From Gammaproteobacteria bacterium (GTDB taxonomy: Bacteria; Pseudomonadota; Gammaproteobacteria; Pseudomonadales; Ketobacteraceae), in the NCBI GenBank assembly GCA_013178375.1, contig JABLXQ010000011.1, positions 62,001-126,000 of the forward strand: 64,000 nt of DNA. The letters run 5' to 3'. Shown piece after piece: positions 60,659 through 64,000 of the stretch. A program made the position numbers and the translations under genes. Below the pieces are notes generated by a model that was not told the DNA's origin, searched no databases, and saw only the letters and a program-made list of their open reading frames with translations. Every line of letters starts with the position of its first letter. Position 1 is the stretch's first letter.

Positions 60659-61584
60659 CAGATTTTTCCTGCGCTGCCCAGCGCGATGTTGGCAACCAGC
60701 TGCTCGAAGGACAGGCCCGCGGCCTTCGCCGCCATCGGTACCAGACTGTGATCGGTCATGCCGGGTACGGTGTTCACTTCCAGCAGCCAGATGCGGCCCT
60801 GTTTATCCACCATCGCGTCGACGCGGCCCCACACCTTGCAGCCGACGGCGTCGAAGGCCTTGACGCTGAGGGCCTGCAGCTGCGTTTCCTGCTCGGCGCT
60901 GAGGCCGCAGGGAATCAGATACTCGGTGGTGTTGGCCTGATACTTGGCGTCGAAATCGTAAAACAGGTGCGGTGTTTTCAGGCGGATCACCGGCAGCGCC
61001 TTGCCATTCAGCACGGCGCAGGTGAATTCCTGGCCCTCGATCCAGCGTTCCACCAGGATTTCGCTGTCGTGTTTCTGTGCCAGAGTGAAGGCGGCCTGCA
61101 GTTCGGCGTCGCTGGTGGCGCGGGACATGCCGATGCTGGAGCCTTCATGCGGTGGCTTCACCATCACGGCGCCACCGAGTTTCTGCACCATGCCGTTGAG
61201 CTGGGCCGCTTCGGTCACGGCGAAAAATTCCGGCGTGGGCAGACCACACCCCTGCCACAGCAGTTTGGTGCGCAGCTTGTCCATTCCCAGCGCCGACGCA
61301 GCAACACCGCTGCCGGTGTAGGGGATGCCCATGATTTCCAGCAGGCCCTGGATCACGCCGTCCTCGCCGCCGCGACCGTGCAGGGCGATGAACGCGAAAT
61401 CGATGGTCCGCAGCTGGCGGAACAGGTCGTCGTTGAATTGCACGTCGATGGCGATGACGTCGGCACCCAGGTTCTGCAGCGCGGCGAACACCGCCTTGCC
61501 GCTGCGCAGGGAAATTTCCCGTTCGGCGGATTCACCGCCGTACAACACGCCAATCTTGCCCAATGCCTGCAACTGCTGGTTCAT
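60658..61584 (-). CDS. ddl: D-alanine--D-alanine ligase
   Basis: A 308-residue ATP-grasp ligase (DdlB type). GVLYGGESAEREISLRSG begins the N-domain; HGRGGEDGVIQG is the substrate loop; VKPPHEGSSIGM and EVNTVPGMTDHSLVP are ATP- and Mg-binding. It makes the D-Ala-D-Ala dipeptide. The ATG at 61584 has GGAG six bases upstream; the in-frame extension to 61635 overlaps murC and is not used. No murB lies between murC and ddl, as in Pseudomonas. Confidence 0.96.
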   Translation of the reverse strand: MNQQLQALGKIGVLYGGESAEREISLRSGKAVFAALQNLGADVIAIDVQFNDDLFRQLRTIDFAFIALHGRGGEDGVIQGLLEIMGIPYTGSGVAASALGMDKLRTKLLWQGCGLPTPEFFAVTEAAQLNGMVQKLGGAVMVKPPHEGSSIGMSRATSDAELQAAFTLAQKHDSEILVERWIEGQEFTCAVLNGKALPVIRLKTPHLFYDFDAKYQANTTEYLIPCGLSAEQETQLQALSVKAFDAVGCKVWGRVDAMVDKQGRIWLLEVNTVPGMTDHSLVPMAAKAAGLSFEQLVANIALGSAGKI

Positions 61585-61594
61585 GCTTGCTCCA

Positions 61595-63007
61595 TTACAC
61601 TTCTTGCAACTGGCTGGCGGCCAGGTTTGCAGCAATGGCGCCGACGTTGCCGGCGCCCTGCGTCATGATGATGTCCCCCGGCTTCAGCACGTGGCTGAGG
61701 ATGCCGGGAATCTGGCTGGCGTCGTCGATGAAGATCGGATCGACGGTGCCACGCTGGCGGATGCTGCGACTGAGACTACGGCCATCGGCGCCGGCAATCG
61801 GATCTTCCCCTGCTGAATAGACTTCCATCAGCAGCAATAAGTCCACTTCCGACAGCACGCCGACGAAATCTTCATAGAGTTCGCGGGTGCGGCTGTAGCG
61901 GTGCGGCTGGTACAGCATGACGATGCGGCGGTCAGGCCAGGCTCCGCGCGCGGCGGCGAGAGTGGCGGCGACTTCGCGCGGATGGTGGCCGTAATCGTCC
62001 ACCAAGGTGACGCTGCCGCCTTCCACCGGAAAATCCCCGTACACCTGGAAGCGCCGGCCGACGCCCTGGAATTTTTCCAGCGCGCGCACGATAGCGGCGT
62101 CGTCGATGCCTTCGTCAGTGGCCACGGCGATGGCCGCCAGGGCATTGAGCACGTTGTGATGGCCAGGAATGTTCAGGGTGACATCCAGCACACCGGCGTG
62201 GTCCTTGCGCAATACCTTGAAGTGGGAGCGCATGCCGTTCATCTGGATTTCTTCCGCCCGCACGTCCGCCTGTTCGTGCACACCATAAGTGATAGTGGGA
62301 CGGGTGATGGCCGGCAAGATATCGCGCACTACCGGATCGTCCATGCACACCACCGCCAGACCGTAGAACGGCAGGTTGTGCAGGAACTGGATGAAGGTGT
62401 CCTTCAATTTGTTGAAGTCACCGCCGTAGGTACTCATGTGATCGGCGTCGATGTTGGTGACGATGGATGTCATCGGCTGCAGGTGCAGGAACGAGGCATC
62501 GCTTTCGTCGGCTTCGGCGACGAAATAGCGGCTGTCGCCCAGACGCGCGTTGGTGCCGGCGCTGTTGAGCAGGCCGCCGATCACGAAGGTGGGATCGAGC
62601 TTGCCTTCCGCCAGGATCGAGGCGATCAGACTGGTGGTAGTGGTTTTGCCGTGGGTGCCCGCGATGGCAATGCCGTGGCGGTAGCGCATCAGCTCGCCCA
62701 GCATTTCGGCGCGGGGCACGATGGGTGTGCGCGCTTCGCGGGCGGCAACTAGTTCCGGGTTGTCCTGTTTCACGGCGGTGGAAACCACCACCACATTGGC
62801 CTGCTTCACATTCGCGGCGTTGTGACCGATGAAAATGCGCGCGCCGAGGGATTCCAGGCGCCGGGTGACGTCGCCGGCCTTGATATCGCTGCCGGTGATC
62901 TGGTAGCCCTGGTTCAGCAGCACTTCTGCAATGCCGCTCATGCCGGCGCCACCGATGCCGACGAAGTGAATACTACGAATCCGCCGCATTTCGGGAATCT
63001 GGATCAT
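61595..63007 (-). CDS. murC: UDP-N-acetylmuramate--L-alanine ligase
   Basis: A 470-residue Mur ligase. [18 protein letters not shown] (UDP site), [16 protein letters not shown] (ATP P-loop), [13 protein letters not shown] and [14 protein letters not shown] (ADP/His) are visible. It adds L-Ala to UDP-MurNAc. The ATG at 63007 is a guess: GTG codons at 63034 and 63049 are in frame and give N-termini like those of Pseudomonas; no strong ribosome site decides. Confidence 0.96.
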   Translation of the reverse strand: MIQIPEMRRIRSIHFVGIGGAGMSGIAEVLLNQGYQITGSDIKAGDVTRRLESLGARIFIGHNAANVKQANVVVVSTAVKQDNPELVAAREARTPIVPRAEMLGELMRYRHGIAIAGTHGKTTTTSLIASILAEGKLDPTFVIGGLLNSAGTNARLGDSRYFVAEADESDASFLHLQPMTSIVTNIDADHMSTYGGDFNKLKDTFIQFLHNLPFYGLAVVCMDDPVVRDILPAITRPTITYGVHEQADVRAEEIQMNGMRSHFKVLRKDHAGVLDVTLNIPGHHNVLNALAAIAVATDEGIDDAAIVRALEKFQGVGRRFQVYGDFPVEGGSVTLVDDYGHHPREVAATLAAARGAWPDRRIVMLYQPHRYSRTRELYEDFVGVLSEVDLLLLMEVYSAGEDPIAGADGRSLSRSIRQRGTVDPIFIDDASQIPGILSHVLKPGDIIMTQGAGNVGAIAANLAASQLQEV

Positions 63008-63038
63008 CCGGGTCGAGACTTTTCTGTTTTCCACCGGC

Positions 63039-64000
63039 TTATTTTCCACTGGCCACCTCCAGGCACTGTTGCACCACTTTGCGGGTGGCATCGGTCATGG
63101 CCAGCGCACGGGCCTTGACCGCCATCTGTTTGAGTTGCTGACGGTCGGCGAAGGACTGCAGCAGCAGGTCCGCCAGGGATTCCGTCGTCATGTCTTTCTG
63201 CTGCACCAGTTTCGCGGCGCCGTTGCTGCTGAGGTATTCACCGTTGCGGGTCTGGTGATCGTCCACCGCGTGGGGGTAAGGCACCAGCAGTGCGGCGACG
63301 CCGGCGGCAGCCAGTTCGCTCACGGTCAGTGCGCCGGAGCGGCAGATCACCGCATCGGCCCAACCATAAGCAGCGGCCATGTCATCGATGAACGGAATCA
63401 CTTCCGCGTTCACATTCGCTTCCTTGTAGAAGCGCTCGGCGGTTTTGATATTTTTCGCGCCGGCCTGATGCTTCACCACGAAATCCAGTTTGCCTTTCAG
63501 TTGTGCGAGCGCCTGCGGCACCATTTCATTCAGCGCCACAGCGCCCTGGCTGCCGCCGAGAATCAGAAAGCGGATGGAACCCGTGTGTTGTTCGTAGCGG
63601 GTGTCGGGCGCTTCGATGGCGGCGATTTCCTTGCGCACCGGATTGCCGGTGGTTTCCACCTTGGGCGAAGCAGCAAAGGTCGCCGGAAACGCCTGAAATA
63701 CCCGTTTTGCGAATTTCGCCAGCACTCGGTTGGTGAAACCGGCGATGGCATTCTGCTCATGAATGAACAGCGGACAACCTGCCAGCCAGGCGCCAATGCC
63801 AGTGGGGCCGGTGACGAAGCCACCCATGCCCAGCACTGCGTCGGGTTTGTGCTGACGGATCAGCTGCATTACCCGCAGTACGGAGCGGACGATTTTCAAC
63901 GGCGCCAGCAGCAACCGCACCAGTCCCTGCCCACGCACGCCGGCCACGTCCAGATAGTCGATGGCGATATTGTTGGCGGGAACGACAGTCGCTTCGATGC
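63039..64000 (-). CDS. murG: UDP-GlcNAc lipid I glycosyltransferase MurG (cut by window edge)
   Basis: The C-terminal 319 residues are inside the window; about 40 N-terminal residues lie beyond the right edge. Reading continues in frame to 64000 ([18 protein letters not shown]). [64 protein letters not shown] are MurG motifs. It makes lipid II at the inner membrane. It precedes murC by about 30 bases. Confidence 0.97.
   Translation of the reverse strand, partial: IEATVVPANNIAIDYLDVAGVRGQGLVRLLLAPLKIVRSVLRVMQLIRQHKPDAVLGMGGFVTGPTGIGAWLAGCPLFIHEQNAIAGFTNRVLAKFAKRVFQAFPATFAASPKVETTGNPVRKEIAAIEAPDTRYEQHTGSIRFLILGGSQGAVALNEMVPQALAQLKGKLDFVVKHQAGAKNIKTAERFYKEANVNAEVIPFIDDMAAAYGWADAVICRSGALTVSELAAAGVAALLVPYPHAVDDHQTRNGEYLSSNGAAKLVQQKDMTTESLADLLLQSFADRQQLKQMAVKARALAMTDATRKVVQQCLEVASGK

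Overview
The window is a chromosomal segment of a gammaproteobacterium, GC-rich (about 60% by eye) and densely coded. Gene order from 37.9 kb to the end (ampE-ampD, nadC, pilin-pilBCD-coaE-yacG, mutT/thiE fusion-argJ-secA, M23 peptidase-dciA-lpxC-ftsZ-ftsA-ftsQ-ddl-murC-murG) is the arrangement known from Pseudomonas and related Pseudomonadales. The DUF1631 and DUF6316 proteins and a PhoD-like phosphatase recall marine relatives such as Alcanivorax, Ketobacter or Marinobacter; this placement is inference and the genus is not resolved. There are no rRNA or tRNA genes, no CRISPR array, no transposase and no prophage.

Layout. 0-5 kb (minus): a PpiC-like isomerase cut by the left edge, a PhoD-like phosphatase, and a leuA-(holD-like)-rimI operon. 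5-11 kb: a multi-membrane-span histidine kinase with its LuxR-type regulator, a large secreted protein of unknown function whose ribosome binding site sits inside a predicted mRNA hairpin, and a lipoprotein alpha/beta hydrolase. 11-13.2 kb: groES-groEL behind a sigma70 promoter and a CIRCE operator. 13.2-21 kb: fxsA, a HugZ-like protein, an outer-membrane-barrel-like protein, a short-chain dehydrogenase, two unusual long-palindrome elements, an alkyltransferase-like protein, an AmpG-type permease, a receiver protein with a degenerate GGDEF domain, and panE.

21-29 kb is a cobalamin salvage and assembly cluster (PduO-type adenosyltransferase, cobU, cobT, cobC, cobS, cbiZ, cobQ, cbiB, cobD). It holds the nucleotide-loop assembly enzymes plus the amidohydrolase CbiZ but no corrin-ring genes, so here it points to corrinoid salvage or remodelling; an FNR/Anr-like site lies upstream. 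29-33.4 kb is an accessory stretch: an unknown membrane protein, a 7TM diguanylate cyclase, a small DUF6316 protein and a phage-lysozyme-like protein, with AT-rich gaps.

33.4-42 kb: aceF-aceE, ampE, ampD and a DUF1631 protein (all minus). 42.3-49.6 kb: nadC and the type IV pilus locus, with two tandem pilin genes divergent from pilBCD and a good sigma54 promoter upstream of the first pilin; coaE and yacG follow. 49.5-64 kb: the conserved argJ/secA block and the division and cell-wall cluster, with murG cut by the right edge.

Most of the window is housekeeping. The parts most worth a second look are the palindromic elements at 16.4-16.9 kb (shared core, unrelated perfect arms), the secreted protein with a hidden ribosome binding site, the CbiZ-containing corrinoid cluster, the unknown genes at 29-33 kb, and the palindrome over the lpxC promoter.
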